From NCBI RefSeq assembly GCF_000233955.1, contig NZ_JH376579.1, positions 1 to 64,000 on the forward strand: a stretch of DNA of 64,000 nucleotides. Reading direction: 5' to 3'. The DNA comes from Paraprevotella clara YIT 11840 (lineage in GTDB: Bacteria > Bacteroidota > Bacteroidia > Bacteroidales > Bacteroidaceae). Numbering within the stretch: position 1 is the first letter of the stretch; each line of letters starts with the position of its first letter. A model generated the notes under the pieces. That model ran no database searches, was not told where the DNA came from, and was given only the letters and a program-made list of their open reading frames with translations. This document shows, piece after piece, positions 63,659-64,000 of this stretch. Both the position numbers and the translations under genes were made by a program.

Positions 63659-64000
63659 TCATTTCTTATTTTTCTTGCAAATAATTTGATTGTTATACTT
63701 CAGGCTGATCTGGGAGTACTTATTCCACCCCACCTTGTTCAGTCCTTCCGTATAAAACTCTTTCATCCTGCCCAGTTTGTCTTCCACATTTGTGGGACGC
63801 CCCAAAAGGATCGTATGTTCCCCTACTCGGGGCACTAATTCCACCTCGCCATTCTCCAGCACATGAATCTGCTGGATTTGGTGGTTCCAGAACGGGTTAT
63901 CTTGTATCAGCCTCCCCAGACGAGTCAGATTCTGCCGGGCATACTGCGGTGTGATATCTCCGGTCGCCACGACCAAGTCGGCGTAATAGGACGATTTCGG
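63659..64000 (-). CDS. ftsQ: Cell division protein FtsQ, C-terminal part (5' end outside window)
   Basis: The frame is open to the window edge and gives the last 113 residues. They match the FtsQ beta domain by position and content: YYADLVVATGDITPQYARQNLTRL, HVLENGEVELVPRVGEHTILLG and the C-terminal LKYNNQIICKKNKK. Its place directly before ftsA and ftsZ supports the call. It belongs to the division (dcw) cluster. Confidence 0.88.
   Translation of the reverse strand, partial: PKSSYYADLVVATGDITPQYARQNLTRLGRLIQDNPFWNHQIQQIHVLENGEVELVPRVGEHTILLGRPTNVEDKLGRMKEFYTEGLNKVGWNKYSQISLKYNNQIICKKNKK

Overview
This window comes from a Bacteroidales chromosome (Bacteroides/Parabacteroides-type gut anaerobe). 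The evidence is a SusC/SusD pair, a one-piece hybrid two-component regulator, glycine-lipid acyltransferases, a ftsQ-ftsA-ftsZ cluster and many upstream regions with the Bacteroidetes -7 box TAnnTTTG. Genus cannot be fixed from the sequence alone.

Layout. (a) 1-471: 3' end of a VapE/DUF3874-type mobile-element ATPase. (b) 600-18678: a glycan-use locus. A TonB-dependent receptor is divergent from a hybrid two-component regulator, followed by a GH2 enzyme, a fasciclin-type lipoprotein, a GH78 alpha-L-rhamnosidase and a multidomain clan-A (GH30-like) hydrolase with a secretion-tail-like C-terminus. The set suggests a rhamnose- and galactose-containing plant glycan, but there is no SusCD pair next to it. 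(c) 18780-19806: lrgAB. (d) 20144-29330: a phosphate-ester locus with alkaline phosphatase, SusC, SusD, a small secreted protein, a calcineurin-like phosphoesterase and a glycerophosphodiesterase. (e) 29339-35211: helix-hairpin-helix protein, Na+-coupled transporter, VanZ-like protein, five-bladed-propeller hydrolase, CYTH protein, a 49-residue membrane peptide missing from simple ORF calls, and prfB without the programmed frameshift.

(f) 35270-48475: the most interesting part, an eleven-gene minus-strand operon that looks like an undescribed radical-SAM RiPP system. In transcription order it encodes a transglutaminase-fold lipoprotein, a radical SAM/SPASM maturase, two paralogous Cys-rich precursor peptides with the same leader, a PqqD-like/M50 membrane protease, an O-antigen-ligase-like TPR membrane protein, and a complete tripartite exporter (LolD/MacB-type ATPase, two FtsX-type permeases, TolC-type channel, HlyD-type adaptor). 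Genes are tightly spaced or overlapping. The region is visibly more A+T-rich than the glycan locus. Upstream lies a 309-bp structured element with 28-bp inverted ends, two hairpins and four 22-bp tandem repeats.

(g) 49084-64000: core genes. These are an acyl-CoA ligase, an M20 deacylase of the arginine-pathway type, a dut/TPR/DUF4292/EnvC-like operon, dgt, glsA-glsB for glycine lipids, a small secreted protein, a YqeY-like protein, ftsZ, ftsA and the 3' end of ftsQ.

All identifications are from reading motifs and protein sequence. No database search was run.
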